Below are positions 21,503 to 30,214 of a stretch of 64,000 bases of DNA, one piece after another. The notes under the pieces are model-generated. The model had not been told where the DNA came from, searched no databases, and saw only the letters and a list, made by a program, of their open reading frames with translations. The stretch is from JBGANR01 sp044222225 (GTDB taxonomy: Bacteria; Actinomycetota; Actinomycetes; Mycobacteriales; Mycobacteriaceae). Numbering within the stretch: the first letter of the stretch is position 1; the number at the start of each line of letters is the position of its first letter. The stretch lies in NCBI GenBank assembly GCA_044222225.1, contig JBGANR010000002.1:186001-250000 (forward strand), written 5' to 3'. Made by a program: the position numbers and the translations under genes.

Positions 21503-22258
21503 ATGTCAAGCGCAGAGAACGCAGATCAGGCCCTGACGGCGCACGGGCAGACGGCGCGTTCGGTCCTCGTCACGGGTGGCAACCGGGGGATCGGTCTGGC
21601 GATCGCGCGGCGGCTGCAGGCCGACGGCCACCGGGTCGCCGTCACCCATCGCGGTTCGGGCGCCCCCGACGGCCTCTTCGGCGTGCAGTGCGATGTCACC
21701 GACGGCGAGTCGGTGACGCGGGCCTTCGCCGAGGTCGCCGAGCACCAGGGCCCCGCCGAAGTGGTGGTCGCCAACGCCGGCCTCACCCAGGACATGCTCA
21801 TCATGCGGATGACCGAGGAGCAGTTCACCGGCGTCGTCGACGCGAATCTCACCGGCGCGTTCCGAGTGTCGAAGGCGGCGACGCGCAGCATGCTGCGCGC
21901 CCGCTGGGGCCGGCTGATCTTCATCGGCTCGGTCGTCGGCCTGTCGGGGATGAACGGCCAGGCCAACTACGCCGCGTCCAAGGCGGGGCTCGTCGGCCTC
22001 GCCCGGTCGCTGGCGCGCGAGCTCGGTTCGCGCAACGTCACCTCGAACGTCGTCGCGCCGGGCCTCATCGACACCGACATGACCCGCGCCCTGCCGGCCG
22101 AGTACACGGAGAACGCCGTCAAGCAGGCGATCCCGGCCAAGCGGATCGGGCAGCCGGAGGACGTCGCGGCGCTCGTCTCGTTCCTCGCGTCCGACGAGTC
22201 GTCGTACATCACCGGGAACGTCATCAACGTCGACGGCGGCCTCGGCATGGGGCACTAG
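21503..22258 (+). CDS. fabG1: 3-oxoacyl-ACP reductase FabG1 (MabA)
   Basis: Predicted 251 aa NADPH-dependent short-chain reductase of the mycobacterial FAS-II system, reducing beta-ketoacyl-ACP during mycolic acid elongation. It has TGGNRGIG (cofactor loop), NAG, and the catalytic set Ser143, Tyr156 and Lys160 in NYAASKAG. Length and position just before inhA match Rv1483. The ATG at 21503 gives the usual short N-terminal extension. inhA starts 42 bp downstream, so they are probably cotranscribed. Confidence 0.93.
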   Translation: MSSAENADQALTAHGQTARSVLVTGGNRGIGLAIARRLQADGHRVAVTHRGSGAPDGLFGVQCDVTDGESVTRAFAEVAEHQGPAEVVVANAGLTQDMLIMRMTEEQFTGVVDANLTGAFRVSKAATRSMLRARWGRLIFIGSVVGLSGMNGQANYAASKAGLVGLARSLARELGSRNVTSNVVAPGLIDTDMTRALPAEYTENAVKQAIPAKRIGQPEDVAALVSFLASDESSYITGNVINVDGGLGMGH

Positions 22259-22300
22259 TCCGTCTCTTCTCAGCCCATCAACAGCCCAGGAGTACAGCAC

Positions 22301-23137
22301 GTGAGCGGACTGCTCGAAGGCAAGACCATCCTCGTCACGGGGATCATCACCGATTCGTCGATCGCGTTCCACGCCGCGCGGGTGGCGCAGGAGCAGGGCG
22401 CGAAGGTCGTCATCACCGGTTTCGACCGGCTGCGGCTCATCGACCGCGTGGCGCAGCGGCTTCCGCGGCCGGTGCCGCCGGCCATCGAGCTGGACGCGAC
22501 GAACGAGGAGCATCTCGCGACGCTCGCCGATCGCATCCGTGAGGTGGCGCCGGAGGGGATCGACGGCGTGCTGCACTCGATCGCCCAGGCGCCCAAGACG
22601 ATCATGGGCCCGGACGCCGTCGACTTCCTCGACGCCGCCGCGCCGGACGCGTCGTCGGCGTTCACCGTGTCGGCCTGGAGCTATGCGGCGCTGGCGCGCG
22701 CCGTGCTGCCCGTCATGAACCGGGGCGGCTCCATCGTCGGCATGGACTTCGATCCGCGGACGGCGATGCCGTTCTACAGCTGGATGGGCGTCGCGAAGGC
22801 GGCCCTCGAGTCCGTCAACCGGTTCGTCGCCCGCGAGGTCGGCGCGGCCAAGGGCATCCGCAGCAACCTCGTCGCGGCCGGTCCGGTCAAGACGCTCGCG
22901 GCGAAGGCGATCGCCGGGACGGCCACCGACAGCGCGAAGGAACTGCGCCAGTTGGAGGCGTACTGGGACGGCGCGTCGCCGATCGGCTGGAACATCGACG
23001 ATCCGACGGTCGTCGCCAAGTCGATCTGCGTGCTGCTCTCGGACTGGCTGCCGGGGACGACGGGGTCGATCGTCTACGTGGACGGCGGGGCCAGCCACAA
23101 CACGTGGTTCCCGGACAGCTTCGTCGCCGAACCGTGA
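22301..23137 (+). CDS. inhA: Enoyl-ACP reductase InhA
   Basis: Predicted 278 aa NADH-dependent FAS-II enoyl reductase. GIITDSSIAFH matches the NAD site exactly as in InhA, Ser93 corresponds to the isoniazid-related Ser94, and catalytic Tyr159 and Lys166 are present (FYSWMGVAK). Next to the serine the sequence reads HSIAQAP where M. tuberculosis has HSIGFMP, and a four-residue alanine-rich insert region follows. The GTG start aligns with InhA residue 1. The stop overlaps the hemH start (GTGA). Confidence 0.94.
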   Translation: MSGLLEGKTILVTGIITDSSIAFHAARVAQEQGAKVVITGFDRLRLIDRVAQRLPRPVPPAIELDATNEEHLATLADRIREVAPEGIDGVLHSIAQAPKTIMGPDAVDFLDAAAPDASSAFTVSAWSYAALARAVLPVMNRGGSIVGMDFDPRTAMPFYSWMGVAKAALESVNRFVAREVGAAKGIRSNLVAAGPVKTLAAKAIAGTATDSAKELRQLEAYWDGASPIGWNIDDPTVVAKSICVLLSDWLPGTTGSIVYVDGGASHNTWFPDSFVAEP

Positions 23138-24159
23138 CGGGAGTGGACGTCGCGTCGCCGGGGCGTTCGGACGACGGCCTCGATGTCGACGCGATCCTCG
23201 TGCTGTCGTTCGGCGGGCCCGAGGCGCCGGACGAGGTGATGCCCTTCCTCGAGAACGTCACGCGCGGACGGGGGGTGCCGCGGGAGCGTCTCGCCGACGT
23301 GGCCGAGCACTATTACCACTTCGGCGGCGTGTCGCCGATCAACGAGCAGGGGCGGGCGCTGGTCGCGGCGCTGGGCACCGAGCTGGCGTCGCGGGGCGCG
23401 CCGTTGCCGGTCTACTTCGGCAACCGGAACTGGCGGCCGTACGTCGAGGACGTGCTGCGGGTGGCCGTCGCCGACGGGCACCGGCGGATCGTCGTGCTGC
23501 CGACGTCGGCCTGGGGCGGCTATTCCGGCTGCAGGCAGTACGACGAGGACATCGCGCGAGCGCTGGCCTCGCTCGGCTCGGCGGCCGAGGGCGTGACGTT
23601 GCGCAAGGCCGGGCACTATTGGGACCGGCCGGGATTCGCGGCGGCGGTCGCCGCCGGCGTCGTCGCGGCGCGGGCCGAGTTGCCGGAAGGGGCGCGCGTC
23701 GTCTTCACCGCGCATTCGGTGCCGGTGGCCGCCGATGATCGCGACGGACGCGTCTACAGCACGCAGGTCGCCGAGGCGTCGCGGCGGGTCGCCGAGCTCG
23801 CCGGCGTCGCCGACTACGACCTCGTCTGGCAGTCCCGCTCCGGCCCGCCGCAGGTGCCGTGGCTGGAGCCGGACATCGTCGACCATCTCGAGACGCTCGA
23901 TGCGCCCGGTGTGCTCGTCTGCCCGATCGGTTTCATCTCCGACCATCTCGAAGTGGTGTGGGATCTCGACACCGAGGCCCGAGAGGCGGCGGCCGGCCTG
24001 CACCTGTCCTTCGTGCGGGCGGCGACCGTCGGCACGCATCCGGCGTTCGTGGCCGCGCTGGCCGATCACGTCCTCGACGTCGCTTGCGGCCGGTTGTCGC
24101 CGGGGCATCCGGGGGTTTCGGACGACGGCGCCCGCTGTTCGGCGGGGTGCGGGGGGTAG
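23134..24159 (+). CDS. hemH: Ferrochelatase (coproporphyrin III type, Fe-S form)
   Basis: Predicted 341 aa. It inserts iron into a porphyrin; actinobacteria use coproporphyrin III in the coproporphyrin-dependent haem route. Motifs: FGGPEAPDEV, HYYHFGGVSPIN, and the catalytic His in FTAHSVP. Cys133 (SGCRQY) plus Cys318, Cys335 and Cys339 near the C terminus supply four ligands for the [2Fe-2S] cluster of actinobacterial ferrochelatases. GTG 23134 overlaps inhA by four bases. Order fabG1-inhA-hemH is as in M. tuberculosis. Confidence 0.93.
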   Translation: MTGVDVASPGRSDDGLDVDAILVLSFGGPEAPDEVMPFLENVTRGRGVPRERLADVAEHYYHFGGVSPINEQGRALVAALGTELASRGAPLPVYFGNRNWRPYVEDVLRVAVADGHRRIVVLPTSAWGGYSGCRQYDEDIARALASLGSAAEGVTLRKAGHYWDRPGFAAAVAAGVVAARAELPEGARVVFTAHSVPVAADDRDGRVYSTQVAEASRRVAELAGVADYDLVWQSRSGPPQVPWLEPDIVDHLETLDAPGVLVCPIGFISDHLEVVWDLDTEAREAAAGLHLSFVRAATVGTHPAFVAALADHVLDVACGRLSPGHPGVSDDGARCSAGCGG

Positions 24160-24164
24160 GTCCG

Positions 24165-25508
24165 TCAGCGGGCGGCGTGCGGCCAGCGGGCATGGTCGGC
24201 GTCGATCACGTATTCGTGGGCGTGCCGGAAGACGCCGTGGCCGACGGCCGTCGCTCCCGTCAGGTGGCCCGCCGCGGTGTCGCGCCCGTGGTGCACGTGC
24301 TCGATGGTGGCTGGTTCGTGCGGCGGCCAGACGATCCAGCCGAAGACGGCGCCGGCCGCGGCCATGACGGTGAGGGTCGTCCACGTCGCGGTGAACCCGG
24401 CGATCGTGGCGCCCCAGCCGGCGACGGGATAGGCGACGAGCCAGCAGAGATGCGAGAGCGAGAACTGCGCGGCGAAGAGCGCCGGCCGGTCCGCGGGCCG
24501 TGATGATCGGCGCAACACGCGACCGATCGGGGTCAGGACGAGGCTCATCCCGGCGCCGATGATCGACCAGGTGAGGACTGCGGCAGCCCAGCGGTACGGG
24601 CCGTCGGCGGTGCTGAGTGTGACCGCCGTGCATCCGCCGAGGACCAGGAGAACGGCCCCGCCGAGCATGACCGGACGCTCGGCGACACGGTCGAGCAGAC
24701 GTGGCAGGGCGAGCGCGACGAGCATGGTGCCGCCGCCCGATGCGGCCAGCAGCCAGGCGACGTCCGACTGGGGACGGGCCAGGTCGTCGCGCACGTAGTT
24801 GACCGTGTTGACCATGACGATGGACCCGCACGCGGCCACGGCGAGGTCGACGCCGAGGAGGCCGCGTAGGCGCGGGGTGGCGAGGACGATCCTCATGCCC
24901 GCCGTGGTGCGTTTCCAGGCGGTGTGCCGGGCGCCGAGGGCGGCGTCCGGAACGCGAGTGCCGAGCACGAGCACGGCCGAGGCGAGGAATCCGACGACGG
25001 TGCCGGCGAACAGCCAGTGGAAGGACATGACCGTCAGCGCCGCGGCGGCGAGGACCGGGCTGAGCAGGCTCTCCATCGTCGACGCCAGCTGCGAGGCCGA
25101 CAGCGCCGCGGTGTACTCGCGCTCGTCGGGGACGATGTCGGGGATGACCGCCTGGAAGGTCGGTGTGAAGGCGGCCGAGGCCGACTGCAGCACGGCGATC
25201 AGCACGAAGATCTGCCAGGTCCGGTCGATGAACGGCAGCGCGAGGACGACGAGTGCGCGGACGACGTCGAGGCCGACGAGCGTCAGGCGCCGCGGCAGGC
25301 GGGCGGCGTAGGCGGCGGCGATGGGAGCCACCGTGACGTAGGCGACCATCTTGACGGCGAGCGCCGTGCCGAGCACCGCGGCGGCGTCGGCCCCGGCGAG
25401 GTCGTAGGCGAGCAGCCCGAGGGCGACGGTCGTCAGCCCGGTGCCGAACAGGGCCACGATCTGTGCCGCGAAGAGGCGGCGATAGTCGCGGATGGCGAAG
25501 AGCGGCAT
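24165..25508 (-). CDS. MFS transporter with histidine-rich C-terminal tail
   Basis: Predicted 447 aa with about 12 transmembrane helices of the major facilitator type (FAIRDYRRLFAAQIVALFGTG at the start, typical of the macrolide/NreB-like branch). The last ~53 residues are hydrophilic and contain ten His, including EHVHHG, GHG and RHAHE. Metal-exporting MFS members such as NreB also carry His-rich tails, so nickel, cobalt or zinc export is possible; no direct proof. It follows the Rv1486c-like gene by eight bases, probably one operon, and converges with hemH. Confidence 0.82.
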   Translation of the reverse strand: MPLFAIRDYRRLFAAQIVALFGTGLTTVALGLLAYDLAGADAAAVLGTALAVKMVAYVTVAPIAAAYAARLPRRLTLVGLDVVRALVVLALPFIDRTWQIFVLIAVLQSASAAFTPTFQAVIPDIVPDEREYTAALSASQLASTMESLLSPVLAAAALTVMSFHWLFAGTVVGFLASAVLVLGTRVPDAALGARHTAWKRTTAGMRIVLATPRLRGLLGVDLAVAACGSIVMVNTVNYVRDDLARPQSDVAWLLAASGGGTMLVALALPRLLDRVAERPVMLGGAVLLVLGGCTAVTLSTADGPYRWAAAVLTWSIIGAGMSLVLTPIGRVLRRSSRPADRPALFAAQFSLSHLCWLVAYPVAGWGATIAGFTATWTTLTVMAAAGAVFGWIVWPPHEPATIEHVHHGRDTAAGHLTGATAVGHGVFRHAHEYVIDADHARWPHAAR

Positions 25509-25516
25509 GCGCACTC

Positions 25517-26353
25517 CTAGTTGGGACGCGGTTTCAGCAGCTCCCCGCAGAGGGCGTCGACGGCGGCGACGCGGGCCCGGCGGACGACACGGTCGAGGTC
25601 GGCGAGCCGGCTGTCGGCACGGTGGGCACCCTGAGCGCCGACGGCGAACTGCGTGCCGTGTCGGCGGGCGACCACGAGGCAGGCCTCGACATGCGCCGCC
25701 GTCTGCAGGATGTCGTCGACGCGCGGATCGGCCGGCGGGAAGTCGGGGGCCAGCAGCTCGGCGACGGTGCCCGCGACCTCGGCGCGCAACGCGCGGGGAT
25801 CGGCCTCGTTGGTGAAGCCCTGCAGCGTCGCGGCGGCGTCGCGGACGGCGTCGCGGAGCTCCAGACGCGCCTCGCCGAGCGGCAGGTGCTCGACGACGGG
25901 GATCACGGGAAGCCGATGGACCCGCCACTCGACGACGCCCAGGGGTGCGTCGGCGATCCGCGGCACGAATCCGACCGCCTGCTCGACGCCGAGGACGAGG
26001 GTCGCCTGGCCGGCGTTCAATGCGGCTTCCCGCAGCGGCGACGGCAGACGCGGTGGATGTCCGGGGGCGGGGAGGACGACGTGCACGGCGACGGGGTTCA
26101 CGTGCGCGATCTCCGTGAGCAGTTCGATGCCCAGTCCGGTGGCCTCGCCGGCGACGACACGATGGGTCGACGCCCAGCGGTGCAGGGAGTCGAGGACGTC
26201 GTCGGCCGAGCAGCGTCCGGAGCGCCAGGCGGCCGTCCACGCGGCGAGTCCGGCGGCCGGGCCGAGCGAGCTGCGCAGCAGGACATCGCTTCGGAGCGCG
26301 TCGCCACCGCGGGCCGACGGTCCGAAGGCGTCGTGTGTCATGTCGTGCGTCAT
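25517..26353 (-). CDS. Rv1486c-like conserved hypothetical protein
   Basis: Predicted 278 aa, no transmembrane segment or catalytic motif recognised. It sits downstream of hemH on the opposite strand, exactly where Rv1486c lies in M. tuberculosis, and has a similar length. The sequence is rich in Ala, Val and Arg with a mixed alpha/beta pattern. Two starts are possible: ATG 26353 or ATG 26341, four codons apart, encoding a repeated MTHD. The promoter region is shared with the divergent DUF3097 gene (88 bp). Function unknown. Confidence 0.75.
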   Translation of the reverse strand: MTHDMTHDAFGPSARGGDALRSDVLLRSSLGPAAGLAAWTAAWRSGRCSADDVLDSLHRWASTHRVVAGEATGLGIELLTEIAHVNPVAVHVVLPAPGHPPRLPSPLREAALNAGQATLVLGVEQAVGFVPRIADAPLGVVEWRVHRLPVIPVVEHLPLGEARLELRDAVRDAAATLQGFTNEADPRALRAEVAGTVAELLAPDFPPADPRVDDILQTAAHVEACLVVARRHGTQFAVGAQGAHRADSRLADLDRVVRRARVAAVDALCGELLKPRPN

Positions 26354-26441
26354 CGAAGACGAGTTTAATTCGCGGGCTGTCGACGGGCCGGTCGGCGGCG
26401 GCTCCCGGCGGCGCGGACCGCGCCGGATATCGTGGACGGCC

Positions 26442-27257
26442 GTGGACGATCGATACGGACGTGACATTCTGGCCGCCCCCCGCCGGAAGCGGACGACGCC
26501 GGAGGTGGCCGCGGATGCGGGGCTCGTCGTCGAGGATGCGGCGTCCGGTTTCTGCGGCGCCGTCGTGGCGACCGGGAAGACGAAGGGCGGGGACGTCGTC
26601 CGGCTGGAGGACCGGCGCGGTCTCGTCCGAGAGTTCGTTCTGCGGCCGGCGGCGTTCCTCATCGACGGAAAGCCCGTCACGTTGACGCGGCCGCAGGTCG
26701 CGGCGGCCGGTCCCCGGCGGACGGCGTCGGGTTCCCGGGCAGCGCCGAACCGGCGGGCCCGGGTCGCGCGAGCGAGCCGGATCGTCGTCGAGGGTGCGCA
26801 CGACGCGACGCTGCTGGAGCGGGTGTGGGGCGACGATCTGCGGGATGCGGGTGTCGTCGTCGAGCCGATCGGCGGCCTCGACAACCTCGCGGAGTGGCTC
26901 GCCGACTTCGGCCCCGCGCCGACGCGCCGCGCCGGCGTTCTCGTCGATCACCTCGTGGCGGGGTCCAAAGAGGTGCGCCTGACCGCCGAGGTAGGGGAGA
27001 ACGTGCTGGTCTGCGGACACCCGTTCATCGACGTGTGGCAGGCGGTCCGACCGGAGGCCGTCGGCATCGCCGCTTGGCCGCAGGTGCCGCGCGGCGAGGA
27101 TTGGAAGACGGGCGTCTGCCGGCGGCTCGGTTGGGTCGATCCGGCCGACGGCTGGCGACGGGTCAACGGCGCGGTCTCGTCGTTCCGGCACGTCGACACC
27201 ACGCTCATCCGGGCGGTCGAGGAGCTGATCGACTTCGTGACGCTGGCGCCGGAGTAG
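26442..27257 (+). CDS. DUF3097 family protein, Toprim-like
   Basis: Predicted 271 aa. A small N-terminal beta-rich region (~1-85) precedes a basic linker (SGSRAAPNRRARVARAS) and a domain with RIVVEGAHDATLLERVWGDDL and VDHLVAGSKE. The first motif resembles the Glu-centred strand of Toprim folds (V-E-G-x-x-D) and VDH resembles the second acidic motif. The family is conserved in actinobacteria without a known role; nucleic-acid work is inference. GTG start, divergent from the Rv1486c-like gene. Two 18-bp repeats follow its stop. Confidence 0.78.
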   Translation: MDDRYGRDILAAPRRKRTTPEVAADAGLVVEDAASGFCGAVVATGKTKGGDVVRLEDRRGLVREFVLRPAAFLIDGKPVTLTRPQVAAAGPRRTASGSRAAPNRRARVARASRIVVEGAHDATLLERVWGDDLRDAGVVVEPIGGLDNLAEWLADFGPAPTRRAGVLVDHLVAGSKEVRLTAEVGENVLVCGHPFIDVWQAVRPEAVGIAAWPQVPRGEDWKTGVCRRLGWVDPADGWRRVNGAVSSFRHVDTTLIRAVEELIDFVTLAPE

Positions 27258-27267
27258 GCGCTCGGCC

Positions 27268-27303
27268 GGCTGAGGGAGCGCTGCGGGCTGAGGGAGCGCT
27301 GCG
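27268..27303 (+). repeat. Two identical 18-bp tandem units after the DUF3097 stop
   Basis: GGCTGAGGGAGCGCTGCG occurs twice head to tail, starting ten bases after the stop codon. Relative to its gene it has the same orientation as the GGCCTGAGCGGAG units at the sortase 3' end, and the two motifs look related. Confidence 0.75.
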
Positions 27304-27762
27304 CGCGTGGATTCGGTTCCGGCATGGCTCGGCTTCCGCTGTCTCCGTTCGGGCGCGGGTATTCCGTTGCTGCGCGGGCTGTAGGCGCGGTCGGAACGGA
27401 ATTCGCACGCGGCAACGGGGAACGCGTACGAATGCTTGCCGAGCCCGGTCGTGGCGTCGGCGGCGAGTGGCGCCTCATGGTGCTCTGTGAAGGCGTCTCT
27501 GACCTGCTGACGACACTCTGTCGCACCGGTGTCCGATTGTGGTTCCCGTGACAAATCTCTCTCTTAATCGAACATGCTCGGTAGAATCGGGCCACGATCA
27601 CCTGCTTCGCACACGTTCTGGAACCGGTCCGGTCCCAGAACCTGTTCGTCGCGTGGCTCGACGGGCTGGGGTGGCCGGGCTCGCGGCGGTGCAGTTCGAG
27701 GCGGGCCGGTTGATGGCCGGATATGATGATCCCGCCTGCCGACACCGACATAGAGGCCGTCG
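27304..27762. other. Intergenic stretch with imperfect dyads and no supported gene
   Basis: About 460 bp without a convincing coding frame. It contains an inverted pair around 27360-27402 (ATTCCGTT and AACGGAAT). It has TCGAACATGC at 27568, which is only one half of a mycobacterial LexA box. A nearly perfect dyad with 13-base arms lies at 27615-27641 (arms GTTCTGG and CCAGAAC at the ends). This stretch leads into the decayed DUF222/HNH gene. Confidence 0.5.
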
Positions 27763-29232
27763 ATGTCGGCGACCGAACAGGTGTCGCGGTACGATGGCGT
27801 CCAGTTGCGGGCGGTCACCGAAGGACTCGTGCAAGCGGCCTGCCTGGCGAGCGGGGTGCGCGGCTGGGGCGTGGCTGCGCGGTCTGGTGGGTCGCCGGCT
27901 GTGAGGCGAACCAGCGCGTGCGAGACGCCGCGGTCCTCGGATCGCGGACCGGGATGGACGGCCAACCCCAGGCCCGATCCATTCGGTGACCGCCCAGGCG
28001 GTGTTCGACGGCCGCTGCTCCGCGGTGCGGCGCGGTCGATCGGTGCCATCGACACCGTGCCCGCGGACAAGGCCGAGATGGCTGACGAGATCCTGGGGAC
28101 CGCGGCCCGCTCACGCCCGATGATGTGAAAGGGCTGTGCGCCCGGATTCTGAACCTGGTCGATCCCGACCGGAAACAAGCCGACGAGATCTGCCGCCGGA
28201 AACGCGGCCTCACGCTGGGGAAACAAGACGCCTACGGCATGAGCAGACTGTCAAGGGCATCTGGATCCGGAAGCGCGGGCGGTGTTGGAGCCGATCCTGG
28301 AGAAGTTCGCCCGCCCGGGTGTGAACAACCCCGCGGATGATGAGCCGCTCGGTGCGGAAGCGTCCGCGGAGGACATGCTGGATGCGGCCCGTCGGGATCG
28401 GCGGAACAATGCTCAACGCCAGCATGATGCGTTCGTGACCGCGTTACGCGGTGCTCTGGCGTCGGGACAGATGGGTGTGCACCGCGGGCTGCCGGTGACG
28501 GTGATCGCGACCGTCGACGTCCACGATTTGGAACGGGAGACCGGCCTGTCCTGCACCGCCTCGGGCGGGTTCCTGCCCGTCAAGGATTTGGTGCGGATGG
28601 CCGAACCGATGCACCCCTACCTCGTCGTGTGCGACCAACGCCGACCACTCGACCTGTATCGCGGAAGCCGGTTGGCATCGATGGACCAACGCATCGCCCT
28701 GTACGGCGCTGAACGCGGCTGCTCCCGGCCGGGTTGTGATGCGCCCGCCACCCGCACGCAGGTCCACCACGTCAAAGAGTGGCGCGACGGCGGTTTCACG
28801 AACATCGAATACCTCACGTTGGTGTGCGACGGCTGCCATCCGATGCTCAACCCTGACGGCACCTGGCAGACCGACCTCGTCGGACCCGACGGCCGGCCGG
28901 TCATCAGTGATGAGACGGCGAGCCGCGGCGACTCACCCGACAACTCGGCCGGCACCGACGTGACCATCGGCCGCGGCGATACCGCCTGCCCGAACGACGC
29001 CGAGCCCCGCCGCTGCACCACCCCGCGCGTCCTGTGGAAACGCAAAGGTGCCGCGAGCTACGAACCGCTCAACACCCGCCACCATCCGGAAGAAGAGCTC
29101 GCGAAGTACACGGCCGCCGCCGCGCAGGGCCGTGAACACGATCGCGGGGCGGACCGACGTCCGCCGACCGCGTCACCGTCGGGCAGTCCGACTGCCGACG
29201 ACGCCGCGAACCGGCCCGGTGCGGGGCCGTGA
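27763..29232 (+). pseudogene. Frameshifted DUF222/HNH gene (13E12 family), second copy
   Basis: Family sequence is readable across the region but in changing frames: WLRGLVG (~27885), ANQRVRDAAVLGSRTGMDGQ (~27912), VTAQAVFDGRCSA (~27986), GAIDTVPADKAEMADEIL (~28043), TPDDVKGLCARILNLVDP (~28115), then GHLDPEARAVLEPILEKF (~28257). That needs at least five frame changes in ~400 bp. From 28282 to the end a 316-aa frame is open and keeps the HNH motif VHHVKEW...NIEYLTLVCDGCHPM. The N-terminal half is destroyed, so the full protein cannot be made; a C-terminal fragment could be. Confidence 0.8.
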
Positions 29233-29276
29233 TGTCGCGCGATCCGTCGCCGACGGCCGTCATCGTCGAGAAGGGA

Positions 29277-30155
29277 TCAGGCCTCGGGGATGTCCCGGCC
29301 GAACGCCTCGGGCGTCACGCTGGCCGGCTCCGGGCCGCCGCGGACGCCGGTGTCGAGGCCGTTGAGCGCCGCCATCTGAGCCTCGGTGAGTTCGAAGCCG
29401 AACACGTCGAAGTTCGCGGCGATCCGGGCGGGATTCACCGACTTCGGGATCGCCGAACGGCCCGCCTGCAGGTGCCACCGCAGCATGACCTGGGCCGGCG
29501 TCTTGCCGAGTGCGGCGGCGATCGCGGCGATCACCGGATCGTCGAAGGTGCTCTGCCCGCCGCCGCGGTAGCTCGTGATCCCGCCCATCGGCGACCACGC
29601 CTGGGTGAGGATGCCCCGCTCGTCGTCGGCGCGCCGGACGTCCGGCTGGGTGAAGTACGGGTGCACCTCGATCTGATTGACGGCGGGCACGACGCCGACC
29701 TGGTCGAGGAGCGTCTCGAGGTGATCCGGCATGAAGTTGCTCACGCCGATCGCGCGGACGCGGCCGTCGGCCAGGAGCGTCTCCAGGGCGCGGTACGCCT
29801 GGACGGTCTGCTCGAACCGCGTCGGCACGGGCTGGTGGAGCAGGAACAGATCGATCTGCTCGACGCCGAGCTTGCGCGCACTCTTGTCGAAGGCGTGCAG
29901 GGTCTCGTCATAGCCGTAGTCGCTGATCCACGCCTTCGTCTCGATGAAGACCTCGGAGCGGTCCAGTCCGGAGCGGCGGATGCCCTCGCCGACCTCGCGC
30001 TCATTGAAATAGGACGCCGCCGTGTCGATGAGGCGATAGCCGACGCGAAGTGCCTCGGCCACGGAGTTCGCGGTCACGTCGGGAGGGGTCTGGAAGACGC
30101 CGAAGCCCAAGGCGGGCATCTGGACGCCGTTGTTCAAGGTCACATCAAGGCTCAT
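29277..30155 (-). CDS. Aldo/keto reductase
   Basis: Predicted 292 aa TIM-barrel NADPH-dependent oxidoreductase of the 2,5-diketo-gluconate reductase-like group. The catalytic tetrad is visible: Asp in RLIDTAASY with its Tyr, Lys in ETKAW, and His in LFLLHQP. NADPH-binding IPKSVNPARIAANF is near the C terminus. Natural substrate is probably a small aldehyde or ketone. A TACCGT box ends six bases before the ATG, suggesting a leaderless message. It converges with the DUF222/HNH pseudogene. Confidence 0.92.
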   Translation of the reverse strand: MSLDVTLNNGVQMPALGFGVFQTPPDVTANSVAEALRVGYRLIDTAASYFNEREVGEGIRRSGLDRSEVFIETKAWISDYGYDETLHAFDKSARKLGVEQIDLFLLHQPVPTRFEQTVQAYRALETLLADGRVRAIGVSNFMPDHLETLLDQVGVVPAVNQIEVHPYFTQPDVRRADDERGILTQAWSPMGGITSYRGGGQSTFDDPVIAAIAAALGKTPAQVMLRWHLQAGRSAIPKSVNPARIAANFDVFGFELTEAQMAALNGLDTGVRGGPEPASVTPEAFGRDIPEA

Positions 30156-30214
30156 GATTCGACGGTAGAACCGTGCACCTTCTCGAAGAAGGGACCGGCG
30201 TTACACCCTTCACG

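Noticed and set aside
27568..27583. LexA (SOS) box before the decayed DUF222/HNH gene
   Set aside because: Only one half, TCGAAC, matches; the other half reads TCGGTA instead of GTTCGA.
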